From Collimonas fungivorans Ter331 (GTDB lineage Bacteria > Pseudomonadota > Gammaproteobacteria > Burkholderiales > Burkholderiaceae_D): a stretch of DNA of 64,000 nucleotides. Location: NCBI RefSeq assembly GCF_000221045.1, contig NC_015856.1, forward strand, positions 4,050,542 through 4,114,541. The letters run 5' to 3'. A program made the position numbers and the translations under genes. Under the pieces are notes generated by a model. It did no database searches and had not been told where the DNA came from. It saw only the letters and a list, made by a program, of their open reading frames with translations. The number at the start of each line of letters is the position of its first letter. The first letter of the stretch is position 1. Of the stretch, positions 45,099 through 53,751 are shown piece by piece.

Positions 45099-45872
45099 AT
45101 GACTGTTTCTTATGTAGTGAGCGGTTTTGCCGTCGGATTACTGGTTGGATTGACTGGCGTCGGCGGCGGCTCGCTGATGACGCCTATACTCACCTTGCTG
45201 TTCGGCATCCATCCAAGCGTTGCGGTCGGCACCGACCTGGCGTTTGCGTCGGTGACCAAGGTCGCCGGCACCGTCGCCCACCGCTCGCGCGGCACGGTGC
45301 GCTGGGATATCGTCAGGCTGCTGTCGCTGGGCGCCTTGCCGGCCGCCGTCGCCACCGCCCTGGCGCTCAAATACCTGGGCGGGATCAGCGCCGAAATCGG
45401 CCAGGTGATACGCTATTCGATCGCGGTCTCGGTATTGCTGACGGTGGTCGCCCTGCTGTTCAAAGGCAAGCTGCAGCACTGGCTGAACGCCCATCCAGAA
45501 AAACACCTGCAGGGCAGGAAACTGACCGCGGCCACGATTTTTGCAGGACTGGTGCTGGGCGCCCTGGTCACCATGTCGTCGATCGGCGCCGGCGCAGTGG
45601 GCGCCACTATCCTGGTGCTGCTGTATCCGCGTCTGACGCCGGCGGAAGTCGCGGGCACCGACATCGCCTACGCAGTGCCGCTGACCGCCATCGCCGCCCT
45701 CGGCCACTGGTGGCTGGGCTCGATCGACTGGAACCTGCTGGGGGCCTTGCTGCTCGGTTCGGTGCCCGGCATCACGCTCGGTTCGCTGGCGGCGCGCGCA
45801 GTGCCGGAAAAATTCCTGCGCGGCTTGCTGGCGCTGACGCTGACCAGCGTTGCGGTAAAACTGATTTACTAA
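45099..45872 (+). CDS. TSUP (TauE/SafE) family membrane transporter in the sulfur operon
   Basis: This 257-residue inner-membrane protein has about eight helices and the TSUP repeats GLTGVGGGSLMTPIL near 18-32 and GALVTMSSIGAGAVGA near 152-167. TSUP members move sulfite, sulfoacetate or related anions. As first gene of the cys operon it may bring in sulfate or adjust sulfite; direction of transport cannot be read from sequence. GAGGTG precedes the ATG. The next gene begins 105 nt later. Confidence 0.85.
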   Translation: MTVSYVVSGFAVGLLVGLTGVGGGSLMTPILTLLFGIHPSVAVGTDLAFASVTKVAGTVAHRSRGTVRWDIVRLLSLGALPAAVATALALKYLGGISAEIGQVIRYSIAVSVLLTVVALLFKGKLQHWLNAHPEKHLQGRKLTAATIFAGLVLGALVTMSSIGAGAVGATILVLLYPRLTPAEVAGTDIAYAVPLTAIAALGHWWLGSIDWNLLGALLLGSVPGITLGSLAARAVPEKFLRGLLALTLTSVAVKLIY

Positions 45873-45977
45873 GTTACTGAATTACGAAAGGATTGCGCCA
45901 GCGCAGTCCCTGCATCTATTGATAAAGGCGTGGCCGGTTCGTTACGATATCGGCTACAACCCATAAGGAAGACGAAG

Positions 45978-47675
45978 ATGTATCGCTACGATCAATACGA
46001 TCACCTGATAGTCAAGGAACGGGTCGCCCAATACCGCGACCAGGTAAGACGCCGCCTGGCGGATGAACTGACGGAAGAAGAATTCCTGCCGCTGCGCCTG
46101 CAAAACGGCCTGTACATGCAGCGGCATGCCTACATGCTGCGCATCGCCGTGCCTTACGGCATGCTGTCCTCGCCGCAGGTGCGCATGTTCGCCCACATCG
46201 CCCGCAAGTACGACCGCGGCTACGGCCACCTGACCACGCGCCAGAACATCCAGTTCAACTGGATCAACCTGGAGCAGTCGCCGGACATCCTGGCGGAACT
46301 GGCCACGGTCGAAATGCATGCGATCCAGACTTCCGGCAACTGCATCCGCAACACGACTTCGGACGAACTGGCCGGCGTCGCCGCCGATGAAATCATCGAT
46401 CCGCGTCCGTATGCCGAAATGATCCGCGAATGGAGCACCTTCCATCCCGAGTTCGCTTTCCTGCCGCGTAAATTCAAGATCGCCATCAGCGGCGCCGAAC
46501 AAGACCGCGCCGCTACCGCCGTGCACGACATCGGCCTGCATGTGGTGAAGAATGCAGAAGGCGAAGTCGGCTTCCGCGTCCTGGTCGGCGGCGGCATGGG
46601 CCGTACTCCTATCATCGGCAGCGTGATTCGCGAATTCCTGCCGTGGCAGCATGCGCTGACTTACCTGGAAGCGATCCTGCGCGTCTACAACCAGCACGGC
46701 CGCCGCGACAACAAGTACAAGGCGCGCATCAAGATCCTGGTGAAAGCGTTGAGCGCCGAGGAATTCGCGCGCCAGGTGGAAGCCGAGTGGCTCGACATCA
46801 AGGACGGCCCGGCTACGCTGACGGCTGAAGAGCTGCAGCGGATTGCGCAGTACTTCACGCCGCCGCCGTATGAAACGTTGCCAGCCACCGATGCCGGCTT
46901 CGAAGGGCAGAAAACCGACAACAAGGGTTTCGCCAACTGGCTCAAGCGCAACGTCAAGGCGCACAAGGTGAGCGGCTATGCAGCGGTCATCTTGTCGGTG
47001 AAAAAGACTGGCGTGCCGCCGGGCGACATCACCGCCGCCCAGCTCGATTTCGTGGCCGACCTGGCCGACCAGTACAGCTTCGGCGAAGTGCGCGTGACGC
47101 ACGAACAGAACCTGGTGCTGGCCGACGTCAAGATCAGCGAACTGTTCACGGTGTGGCAAGCAGTCAAGGCGCAAGGACTGGCGACGCCGAACATCGGCCT
47201 GCTGACCGACATCATCTGCTGCCCCGGCGGCGATTTCTGCTCGCTGGCCAACGCCAAGTCGATCCCGATCGCGCAAGCCATCGCTGAAAAATTCGACAAC
47301 CTCGATTTCCAGCACGACATCGGCGACATCGAACTCAATATCTCGGGCTGCATCAATGCCTGCGGCCATCATCACGTCGGCAATATCGGCATCCTCGGCG
47401 TCGACAAGGACGGTTCCGAGTGGTACCAGGTTTCCATCGGCGGCGCGCAAGGCAACAACACCAGCATCGGCAAGATCATCGGGCCGTCGTTCTCGGCGCA
47501 GCAAATGCCGGTGGTGATCGAACGCCTGCTGAACGTGTATGTGCAGCAGCGCACCGAGGAAGAACTGTTCATCGATACAGTGCAGCGCCTGGGCATTGCG
47601 CCGTTCAAGGAATTTGTCTACGCCAGCCCGATCCCGACCGGCTACACCCATGGAGAGGATGCTTGTGTCTACTAA
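45978..47675 (+). CDS. cysI: assimilatory sulfite reductase hemoprotein (nitrite/sulfite reductase family)
   Basis: This 565-residue enzyme reduces sulfite to sulfide using siroheme and a 4Fe-4S cluster. The start at 45978 is set by AAGGAAG upstream. Ferredoxin-like half-domains contain YGHLTTRQNIQF and ISGAEQDRAA. The cluster ligands are two motifs, CPGGDFC near 415 and CINAC near 457 within SGCINACGHHHVGNIG. No CysJ flavoprotein gene is present; the DUF934 gene follows with a 17-nt overlap and is the likely partner. A nitrite reductase role is unlikely because the genes around it are all for sulfate assimilation. Confidence 0.92.
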   Translation: MYRYDQYDHLIVKERVAQYRDQVRRRLADELTEEEFLPLRLQNGLYMQRHAYMLRIAVPYGMLSSPQVRMFAHIARKYDRGYGHLTTRQNIQFNWINLEQSPDILAELATVEMHAIQTSGNCIRNTTSDELAGVAADEIIDPRPYAEMIREWSTFHPEFAFLPRKFKIAISGAEQDRAATAVHDIGLHVVKNAEGEVGFRVLVGGGMGRTPIIGSVIREFLPWQHALTYLEAILRVYNQHGRRDNKYKARIKILVKALSAEEFARQVEAEWLDIKDGPATLTAEELQRIAQYFTPPPYETLPATDAGFEGQKTDNKGFANWLKRNVKAHKVSGYAAVILSVKKTGVPPGDITAAQLDFVADLADQYSFGEVRVTHEQNLVLADVKISELFTVWQAVKAQGLATPNIGLLTDIICCPGGDFCSLANAKSIPIAQAIAEKFDNLDFQHDIGDIELNISGCINACGHHHVGNIGILGVDKDGSEWYQVSIGGAQGNNTSIGKIIGPSFSAQQMPVVIERLLNVYVQQRTEEELFIDTVQRLGIAPFKEFVYASPIPTGYTHGEDACVY

Positions 47676-48192
47676 CATCATAAAGAACAGAGAAGTCGTC
47701 GCCGACGACTGGAGCGTGCTGCGCCTGAACGAAGGCGACAGCGCCGACAGCGTCAGTATCCCGGCCGGCAAGGTGATCGTGCCGTTCAGCGTCTGGAACG
47801 CCCGGCGCGCGCAGTTGCTGGAACGCGCGGAAGTCGGCGTCTGGCTGGGCAGCGATGCGCAAGCGGATGTGGTGAAAGACGACCTGGCGCATTTTTCCCT
47901 GGTCGCGGTCGATTTTCCCAAGTTCACCGACGGCCGCGGTTATTCGATCGCCTACAACCTGCGCACCCGGCTCGGCTACAACGGCGAATTGCGCGCCATC
48001 GGCGATGTCTTGCGCGATCAGCTGTTCTACATGCAGCGGGTGGGTTTCAACGCCTTTGCGGTGCGCGCCGACAAGGATATCAACGACGCCCTCAAAGGCC
48101 TCACCGATTTCTCGGAAAAATACCAGACTTCGTGGGACGAGAAGACGCCGCTGTTCCGCCGCGTGCAACGCCAAGCCGTCAGCCAGGATTGA
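47659..48192 (+). CDS. DUF934 protein, probable sulfite reduction partner
   Basis: This 177-residue cytosolic protein has DUF934 features: IPFSVWNARRAQL-like VPFSVWNARRAQL near 35-47, DFPKFTDGRGYSIAYNLRTR and LGYNGELRAIGDVLRDQL. The family is nearly always next to this type of sulfite reductase and is thought to help electron delivery or assembly, though the mechanism is not established. ATG 47659, preceded by GGAGAGG, lies inside the end of cysI; a GTG at 47665 is an alternative. The cysH ATG follows 2 nt after its stop. Confidence 0.88.
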   Translation: MLVSTNIIKNREVVADDWSVLRLNEGDSADSVSIPAGKVIVPFSVWNARRAQLLERAEVGVWLGSDAQADVVKDDLAHFSLVAVDFPKFTDGRGYSIAYNLRTRLGYNGELRAIGDVLRDQLFYMQRVGFNAFAVRADKDINDALKGLTDFSEKYQTSWDEKTPLFRRVQRQAVSQD

Positions 48193-48194
48193 CC

Positions 48195-48950
48195 ATGAGC
48201 AGCCCGACCCCGACTCTACCGTTATCGCTGCCGGAACTGGTCGCCGCCACCAAGGCGACGCTGGAAAAAATCGCCGCCGAATATACGCCGGCGGTGTTCG
48301 CTTCCAGCCTCGCGGCCGAAGACATGGTGCTGACCGACCTGATCCTGCGCAACCGGCTGCAGGACAGGATTGCCATCTTCACCCTGGAAACCGGCCGCCT
48401 GCATGCCGAAACGCTGGGCATGCTGGGCCGCATCAAGGAAACCTACGGCTACGACGTCACGCCGTACCGGCCGCAGCCTGAAGCTGTCGCCGCCTATGTC
48501 GAACAGAACGGCTTGAACGCGTTTTACGACAGCATAGAGATGCGCAAGGAATGCTGCCGCATCCGCAAGATCGAGCCGCTGAACCGCGCCCTGGCCGGCA
48601 ACAAGGCCTGGATCACCGGCCAGCGCCGGGCGCAGTCGCAGACTCGCGCCGAGCTGCATGTACAGGAGCAGGACGAAGCGCACGGCATGGCCAAGTTCAA
48701 TCCGCTGGCAGACTGGTCGGAAGACGATGTCTGGCAATACATCCGCAGCAACAATGTGCCGTACAACCCGCTGCACGACAAAGGTTATCCGTCGATCGGC
48801 TGCGAACCGTGCACGCGCGCCATCCAGCCAGGCGAAGACGTGCGCGCCGGCCGCTGGTGGTGGGAAAACCCGGATTCGAAGGAATGCGGCTTGCATGTGG
48901 TCGACGGCAAACTGATCCGCATCAAATCCGTCTCACAGCAAAACGCTTGA
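48195..48950 (+). CDS. cysH: adenylyl-sulfate (APS) reductase
   Basis: This 251-residue cytosolic enzyme reduces activated sulfate to sulfite. Two cysteine pairs, KECCRIRKIEPL near 117-128 and IGCEPCTRAI near 200-209, bind the 4Fe-4S cluster typical of APS reductases and are absent from PAPS reductases. The catalytic Cys lies in the C-terminal KECGLH. The presence of the cluster motif and the absence of a separate cysC gene both suggest APS as the substrate. Confidence 0.92.
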   Translation: MSSPTPTLPLSLPELVAATKATLEKIAAEYTPAVFASSLAAEDMVLTDLILRNRLQDRIAIFTLETGRLHAETLGMLGRIKETYGYDVTPYRPQPEAVAAYVEQNGLNAFYDSIEMRKECCRIRKIEPLNRALAGNKAWITGQRRAQSQTRAELHVQEQDEAHGMAKFNPLADWSEDDVWQYIRSNNVPYNPLHDKGYPSIGCEPCTRAIQPGEDVRAGRWWWENPDSKECGLHVVDGKLIRIKSVSQQNA

Positions 48951-48966
48951 ATCATCGTATCTTCAA

Positions 48967-49917
48967 ATGACAAGAACCGACATGAACACAGTTGTTGAAA
49001 AATTTTTCCTGGACAAGGCCGCCAACCGCCATCTCGACTGGCTGGAATCGGAAGCGATCCACATCATGCGCGAAGTGGCGGCCGAATGCAGCAATCCGGC
49101 ATTGCTGTTCTCGGGCGGCAAGGATTCCGTGGTGCTGCTGCGGATTGCGGAGAAAGCTTTCCGGCCGGGCAAATTCCCTTTCCCGCTGGTGCACATCGAT
49201 ACCGGCCACAACTTTGAAGAAGTCATCACCTTCCGCGACAAACGCGTGGCCGAACTGGATGAACGCCTGATCGTCGGCTCGGTCGAGGATTCGATCAAGC
49301 GCGGCACCGTGCGCTTGCGCAATCCGCAGACCGATTCGCGCAACGCCGCGCAAGCCGTCACCTTGCTGGAAACCATTGCAGAGCACAAGTTCGACGCCTG
49401 CATCGGCGGCGCTCGCCGCGACGAAGAAAAAGCGCGCGCCAAGGAACGCATCTTTTCTTTCCGCGACGAATTCGGCCAATGGAACCCGAAAGCACAGCGC
49501 CCTGAACTCTGGGACCTGTACAACACGCGCGTCCATCCAGGCGAAAACATGCGGGTATTCCCGATTTCGAACTGGACCGAGCTGGATGTCTGGCAATACA
49601 TCGCGCGCGAAAAACTGGAACTGCCGCCCATCTATTTCGCCCACCAGCGCCAGGTAATCCCGCGCAACGGCCTGCTGGTGCCGCTGACCGACCTGACGCC
49701 GGCCAGGGAAGGCGAAACCCCGGAACTGCGCGAAGTGCGCTTCCGCACCGTCGGCGATATTTCCTGCACCTGCCCGGTGGCGTCCGATGCGGCTACCGTG
49801 GAAGCCATCATCGCTGAAACCGCGGTAACCCAGATCACCGAACGCGGCGCTACCCGGATGGACGACCAGACGTCGGAAGCCTCGATGGAAAAACGCAAGA
49901 AAGAAGGATATTTCTGA
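48967..49917 (+). CDS. cysD: sulfate adenylyltransferase subunit 2
   Basis: This 316-residue PP-loop ATP pyrophosphatase activates sulfate to adenylyl sulfate. The loop SGGKDSVVLL lies near 46-55, and HIDTGHNFEEVITFRD follows. It needs the GTPase CysN, whose ATG overlaps the last base of this stop codon. A second in-frame ATG at 48982 is a possible start. Length is normal. Confidence 0.95.
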   Translation: MTRTDMNTVVEKFFLDKAANRHLDWLESEAIHIMREVAAECSNPALLFSGGKDSVVLLRIAEKAFRPGKFPFPLVHIDTGHNFEEVITFRDKRVAELDERLIVGSVEDSIKRGTVRLRNPQTDSRNAAQAVTLLETIAEHKFDACIGGARRDEEKARAKERIFSFRDEFGQWNPKAQRPELWDLYNTRVHPGENMRVFPISNWTELDVWQYIAREKLELPPIYFAHQRQVIPRNGLLVPLTDLTPAREGETPELREVRFRTVGDISCTCPVASDAATVEAIIAETAVTQITERGATRMDDQTSEASMEKRKKEGYF

Positions 49918-51272
49918 TGAACGCCGTTGTAAAAAACACTGTTGCAGCGACAACCCCTGCCGACGCCGGCAATGCGCCGCTGGAGCGCGGCTTGCTGCGT
50001 TTCATTACCGCCGGTTCGGTGGATGACGGCAAGAGCACGCTGATCGGCCGCCTGCTGTTTGACAGCAAGGGCATTTTCGCCGACCAGCTGGACGCCATCT
50101 CGCGCGCCAAGCACAAACGCACCGTCGGCGACACCATCGACCTGTCGCTGCTGACCGACGGCCTGGAAGCCGAACGCGAACAAGGCATCACGATCGACGT
50201 CGCCTATCGCTATTTCGCCACGCCGAAACGCAAGTTCATCATAGCCGACACCCCGGGCCATGAGCAGTACACACGCAATATGGTGACTGGCGCCTCGACC
50301 GCGGATGCGGTCATCATCCTGATCGACGTCTCCAAGGTGAAACTGGGCGACGACGGCAGCGTCGAGCTGCTGACCCAGACCAAGCGCCATTCGACCATCG
50401 CCCACCTGCTGCAGATCGAGCACGTGATCGTCGCCGTCAACAAGATGGACCTGGTGAACTACGACCAGTCCGTGTACGACCGCATCGTCGCCGCCTACCA
50501 GGAATTCGCCGCCCAACTGGGCTTGCGCGATGTCCGCCCGATCCCGCTGTCGGCGCTGGCCGGCGACAATGTGGTGACCGCTGGCGACAACATGCCGTGG
50601 AACCAGGGGCCGACCCTGATCGAGCTGCTGGAATCGCTCAGCGTCTACGATGAATCGCATGACGAACCTTTCCGTTTCCCGGTGCAGCTGGTGGCGCGCC
50701 ACAACGGCCACGAAGCGAACGATTTCCGCGGCTACATGGGCCGCATCGAAGCCGGCAAGGTGCACAAGGGCGACAAGCTGGTGGTGCAGCCGAGCGGCCA
50801 GAGCGCCACGGTGAAAGACATCCTGGTGCTGGAAGGCTCGCTGCCGTCGGCGGTGGTCGGCCAGTCCGTGACCTTGCTGCTGGACGAATACCTGGATATC
50901 TCGCGCGGCGACATGCTGACTTCGGTAGAGCGCGCGCCGGCCTTGCTGAAAACCGTCAGCGCTGACCTCTGCTGGCTGTCGGAAGATGCACTCGACCTGC
51001 GCCGCAAATACTGGCTGAAGCACAGCACCAAACAAGTCGCGGCGCGCATCGCCAAGGTCGATACGCTGCTCGACATCAATACCCAGGAACGGCGCCCGGC
51101 CGAATCGCTCAAGCTGAACGACATCGCCCGCGTATCGCTCAACCTGCAGCAAGCCATCGCTGCCGATTCCTACGATGCGATCCGCGCTACCGGCGCCTTC
51201 ATCCTGATTGACGAAGTTACGCACCAGACGGTCGCCGCCGGCATGATTCGGCTATCACCCGGGTTCGACTAA
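49917..51272 (+). CDS. cysN: sulfate adenylyltransferase subunit 1 (GTPase)
   Basis: This 451-residue elongation-factor-like GTPase drives the CysD reaction. G1 is GSVDDGKSTLIGRLL near 36-50, G3 is DTPGHEQYTRNM and G4 is NKMD. Two beta-barrel domains follow. There is no fused APS kinase (CysC) domain at the C-terminus, in line with the APS-type CysH. Confidence 0.95.
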   Translation: MNAVVKNTVAATTPADAGNAPLERGLLRFITAGSVDDGKSTLIGRLLFDSKGIFADQLDAISRAKHKRTVGDTIDLSLLTDGLEAEREQGITIDVAYRYFATPKRKFIIADTPGHEQYTRNMVTGASTADAVIILIDVSKVKLGDDGSVELLTQTKRHSTIAHLLQIEHVIVAVNKMDLVNYDQSVYDRIVAAYQEFAAQLGLRDVRPIPLSALAGDNVVTAGDNMPWNQGPTLIELLESLSVYDESHDEPFRFPVQLVARHNGHEANDFRGYMGRIEAGKVHKGDKLVVQPSGQSATVKDILVLEGSLPSAVVGQSVTLLLDEYLDISRGDMLTSVERAPALLKTVSADLCWLSEDALDLRRKYWLKHSTKQVAARIAKVDTLLDINTQERRPAESLKLNDIARVSLNLQQAIAADSYDAIRATGAFILIDEVTHQTVAAGMIRLSPGFD

Positions 51273-51300
51273 CCGACGCGAAAAATTGGACAGGCAAGCC

Positions 51301-52080
51301 ATGCAAGCTACTCACTCCTCCCGCAAACCTGCCTACGGCAAGGTTTACCTGATCGGCGCCGGCCCCGGCGCGGCCGACCTGATTACCGTACGCGGCGCCA
51401 GGTTGCTGGCGCAGGCCGACGTGGTCTTGCATGACGCGCTGGTCACCGAGGAAATGCTGGCGCTGTGCCCGCAGGCTGTGAAAATCCCGGTGGGAAAACG
51501 CTGCGGCAAGCTGTCTACCGCCCAGCAGTTCATCAACAAGCAGATGATCGACAGTGCGCGCAAGTACGCGCTGGTGGTGCGCCTGAAAGGCGGCGACCCG
51601 ATGCTGTTCGGCCGCGCCGACGAAGAATTGCGGGCGCTGGAGCAGCATGGCATCGCAGCGGAAGTGGTGCCAGGCATCAGCGCCGCACTAGCGGCCGCCG
51701 CGACCACCCAGCAGCCCTTGACCAAGCGCGGCGTGGCGCGCAGCGTCGCCTTCTTCACCTCGAGCACGGCCCCCGGCGAATCGGACCAGGTCAATATTCC
51801 TTCTTGCGACACGCTGGTGCAGTACATGGGCGGACGCGAAGCGGCGGCAACCGCGCAGCGCCTGCTGGCGCAGGGCCGCGCTGCCTCGACGCCGGTGGTG
51901 GTGGTGGAAAACTGCAGCCGCGACAACCAGCGCATCCAGCGCTTGCGCCTGGACCGGCTTGAGTCAGGCTTGCAGCTGTGCGAAGGACCGGTGCTGGTGA
52001 TGATAGGCGAGGCTTTGGCCAGCCGCCCGCAACAAACGCTGATAACAGCCGACGGGCAAGACGAGCAGAACGCAGCCTGA
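51301..52080 (+). CDS. cobA: uroporphyrinogen-III C-methyltransferase
   Basis: This 259-residue enzyme adds two methyl groups from S-adenosylmethionine to uroporphyrinogen III, giving precorrin-2 for siroheme. Motifs include LIGAGPGAADLITVRGARLL near 16-35, VVLHDALV and VVPGISAALAAAA. The start at 51301 is preferred over an in-frame TTG 15 nt upstream. As last gene of the sulfate operon it supplies the siroheme of CysI. It is the single-domain SUMT form, not the three-domain CysG. Confidence 0.92.
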   Translation: MQATHSSRKPAYGKVYLIGAGPGAADLITVRGARLLAQADVVLHDALVTEEMLALCPQAVKIPVGKRCGKLSTAQQFINKQMIDSARKYALVVRLKGGDPMLFGRADEELRALEQHGIAAEVVPGISAALAAAATTQQPLTKRGVARSVAFFTSSTAPGESDQVNIPSCDTLVQYMGGREAAATAQRLLAQGRAASTPVVVVENCSRDNQRIQRLRLDRLESGLQLCEGPVLVMIGEALASRPQQTLITADGQDEQNAA

Positions 52081-52104
52081 AATCCAGTTTCACCCCGCGC
52101 GCGC

Positions 52105-52281
52105 TCAGCGCGGCAGCGGCTTGGCGGGCGCCGTCGAGGCCAGTGCTTTTTGCAGGACCCGGCCGGATTGATCCGCACGGTCTTCGGGCGACAAAACATT
52201 GATCCAGCTGACCAGGCCGGCGGCGGCTACGGTCAGCACCAGAAATACTGCAGCTCTCTTATTCAAAAATTCCCATTTCAT
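52105..52281 (-). CDS. small single-span membrane or secreted protein
   Basis: This 58-residue protein opens MKWEFLNKRAAVFLVLTVAA, a charged start followed by a hydrophobic segment to about residue 26. A short polar tail follows, rich in Ala, Pro, Arg and Gln. AAGGAG six nt before the ATG is an excellent ribosome-binding site, which is the main reason to believe the gene. It converges on cobA with a 24-nt gap. Family and function are unknown. Confidence 0.6.
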   Translation of the reverse strand: MKWEFLNKRAAVFLVLTVAAAGLVSWINVLSPEDRADQSGRVLQKALASTAPAKPLPR

Positions 52282-52351
52282 TTATTACTCCTTACCTGCG
52301 GCGCCGGCCCTGCGTTGCCGCAACGCCAGGAAACTGCCGCATTCAAATAAC

Positions 52352-52379
52352 AAGCCGTCCTGCCGGGGCAGGACGGCTT
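52352..52379. terminator. hairpin downstream of the 66-residue small gene
   Basis: AAGCCGTCCTGCC at 52352-52364 pairs perfectly with 52367-52379 over 13 bp. Minus-strand sequence after it reads TGTTATTTG, a weak T-tract. It lies 33 nt after the stop of the gene at 52413 and probably ends its transcript. Confidence 0.6.
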
Positions 52380-52412
52380 TCAAACATCTCTCTGCCAACG
52401 GGGCTCAGGCTC

Positions 52413-52613
52413 TCAGCGCCCGTTATGATTGCGCGTCGCCAGCACGCCGTAGACGCCGACCTGGCGTTCGCCCTGGCTGGCTTCATGCTTGGTCCCGCTC
52501 TTTGTGTTAGCGGAAAGCGTAGACGCCTGGCTTGGGGTCCAGCCGAAAGTCCAGCTGCTGCCACTGTTATTGCGACTGTTGGGGCTCATGCCCAGCAGGG
52601 TTTTAATAGTCAT
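52413..52613 (-). CDS. small hydrophilic hypothetical protein
   Basis: This 66-residue protein is rich in Ser, Asn, Thr and Gly, with SSWTFGWTPSQAS in the middle and GVYGVLATRNHNGR at the end. It has no signal or membrane segment. AAAGGTG upstream serves as ribosome-binding site and a hairpin follows the stop. A 9-bp perfect hairpin (TTGCTTCCG-TTC-CGGAAGCAA, 52633-52653) lies in the leader just before the ribosome-binding site. I do not recognise the family. Confidence 0.55.
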   Translation of the reverse strand: MTIKTLLGMSPNSRNNSGSSWTFGWTPSQASTLSANTKSGTKHEASQGERQVGVYGVLATRNHNGR

Positions 52614-52632
52614 GATTTCACCTTTTCATGTG

Positions 52633-52653
52633 TTGCTTCCGTTCCGGAAGCAA
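52633..52653 (-). promoter_or_regulatory. leader hairpin upstream of the 66-residue gene
   Basis: TTGCTTCCG and CGGAAGCAA form a perfect 9-bp stem with a TTC loop, ending 19 nt before the ATG on the minus strand. It may protect the mRNA or affect access to the ribosome-binding site. Between it and the next gene (52654-52888) I see no convincing feature. Confidence 0.4.
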
Positions 52654-52888
52654 GGTCAGCATGTAAAGCGTGGCGCGGGTCAGGTCCTTGCCGGCAATGG
52701 CACGGACGACTGCGACGAAGACATTCCGTCGTCGATTGCAAGCTGTCCAGCCTGGCCAATCGACACCGGAAAGGTGCGGATGGCTAGGCGGGGACAGGCA
52801 AACGTGCGCCTGCTTTACTATTTTCTGCTGCTAGTTTTTCAGTCCGGTAGCGCGGACAACTGGAACAGTCCATTTCACTAACTCCTGG

Positions 52889-53281
52889 TTATGCCGGCTG
52901 CGCGGCAGCGTGCCCAGTGCGAGACGCCGCCCGCTCCTGGACAGGACGCACCGAACGCTGGGGAATGCTTTCCCAGCGTACGCTGCGCACGCTGATTTCC
53001 TGCGCCAGGCGCGTGACCAACTGCACCAGTCCGCCGCGCTCGCGCACCGAACACATCACTTCGACCGTGATGCTCGTCAGATGCGCCTGTACCGCAGGTT
53101 CGCTGCCCTGGTAAGTCACGTGATAGGTTGCCAACAGCCGCCGCATCAGCTCTTCGAGCTTGGCCACTTCCGAGCCGCGGCAAGTGGTCACGATGCGGTA
53201 AGGCAAAGCTGTCTCGTGGCTGTCATGGGACGCAGCGAAACGGCGCTTGTTGAAAAATGCATGCAATTTAGCGAATGGCAT
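52889..53281 (-). CDS. stand-alone MgtC C-terminal (ACT-like) domain protein
   Basis: This is a 130-residue cytosolic protein. AAGGAG upstream fixes the start at 53281. From about residue 26 the pattern PYRIVTTCRGSEVAKLEELM, then SITVEVMCSVRERGGLVQLV and SVRSVRWESIP, resembles the ACT-like C-terminal domain of MgtC/SapB proteins. The membrane half of MgtC is absent here and there is no full-length mgtC nearby. The C-terminal 25 residues are Arg/Ala-rich. Assignment is by pattern, so moderate. The gene has a structured leader. Confidence 0.55.
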   Translation of the reverse strand: MPFAKLHAFFNKRRFAASHDSHETALPYRIVTTCRGSEVAKLEELMRRLLATYHVTYQGSEPAVQAHLTSITVEVMCSVRERGGLVQLVTRLAQEISVRSVRWESIPQRSVRPVQERAASRTGHAAAQPA

Positions 53282-53453
53282 GGCGATCTCCTTCCTACTT
53301 CCGTCAGCCGGGATGCCGGACGACGTATTGCCGCGGCCGGCGCCGAGCCTGTGCGCCTGAGGCAAACACACGGTCGAACACAGCCGTACGCAATCCGCCG
53401 GATGGCAGCACGAAAAACGGTCTTGCAAAAAAACGGATGGGAGTATCACTGCG

Positions 53454-53513
53454 GCCTGTCTGCTACGACAGGCTTACTATGACACTACAGCTCGGAATAA
53501 GCACAAGCTGTAG
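53454..53513 (-). promoter_or_regulatory. two tandem hairpins in the leader of the MgtC-C-like gene
   Basis: GCCTGTC-TGCTAC-GACAGGC at 53454-53473 and CTACAGCT-N13-AGCTGTAG at 53485-53513 are both perfect. They lie 170-230 nt upstream of the gene start on the minus strand. The leader does not match the M-box magnesium riboswitch consensus. The remainder of 53282-53751 (470 nt) holds no gene I can support. Confidence 0.4.
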
Positions 53514-53751
53514 CGGAGGGAGGTCTGCTAAAGATTATGCGCTATGTGCCGGGCTGAGGACCCATCCACGCTTACTACTAGAACAACTGTCCAAGATATG
53601 GATCTCCATGTGATGCAATGCCAAGGATTATATTTCCGGCTAGCCATTCTGTCAAGTAAAAACCCTTTACTTTCACCACAAAATATGTATCGACGGGTCG
53701 TCACAAGCCGTACCGTACCGTCACGCCAATAACGACCGGCGTTCGGCAGAA

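Noticed and set aside
52150-52350. Plus-strand 66-codon frame after cobA
   Set aside because: It is opposite the small minus-strand gene that has a much better ribosome-binding site, and its composition is unremarkable.
53282-53540. Magnesium (M-box) or manganese riboswitch upstream of the MgtC-C-like gene
   Set aside because: Two hairpins are present, but the conserved blocks of these riboswitch families were not found by reading either strand.
53544-53732. Plus-strand 62-codon frame in the 53.5-53.75 kb gap
   Set aside because: No ribosome-binding site, no domain and no coding-like composition.
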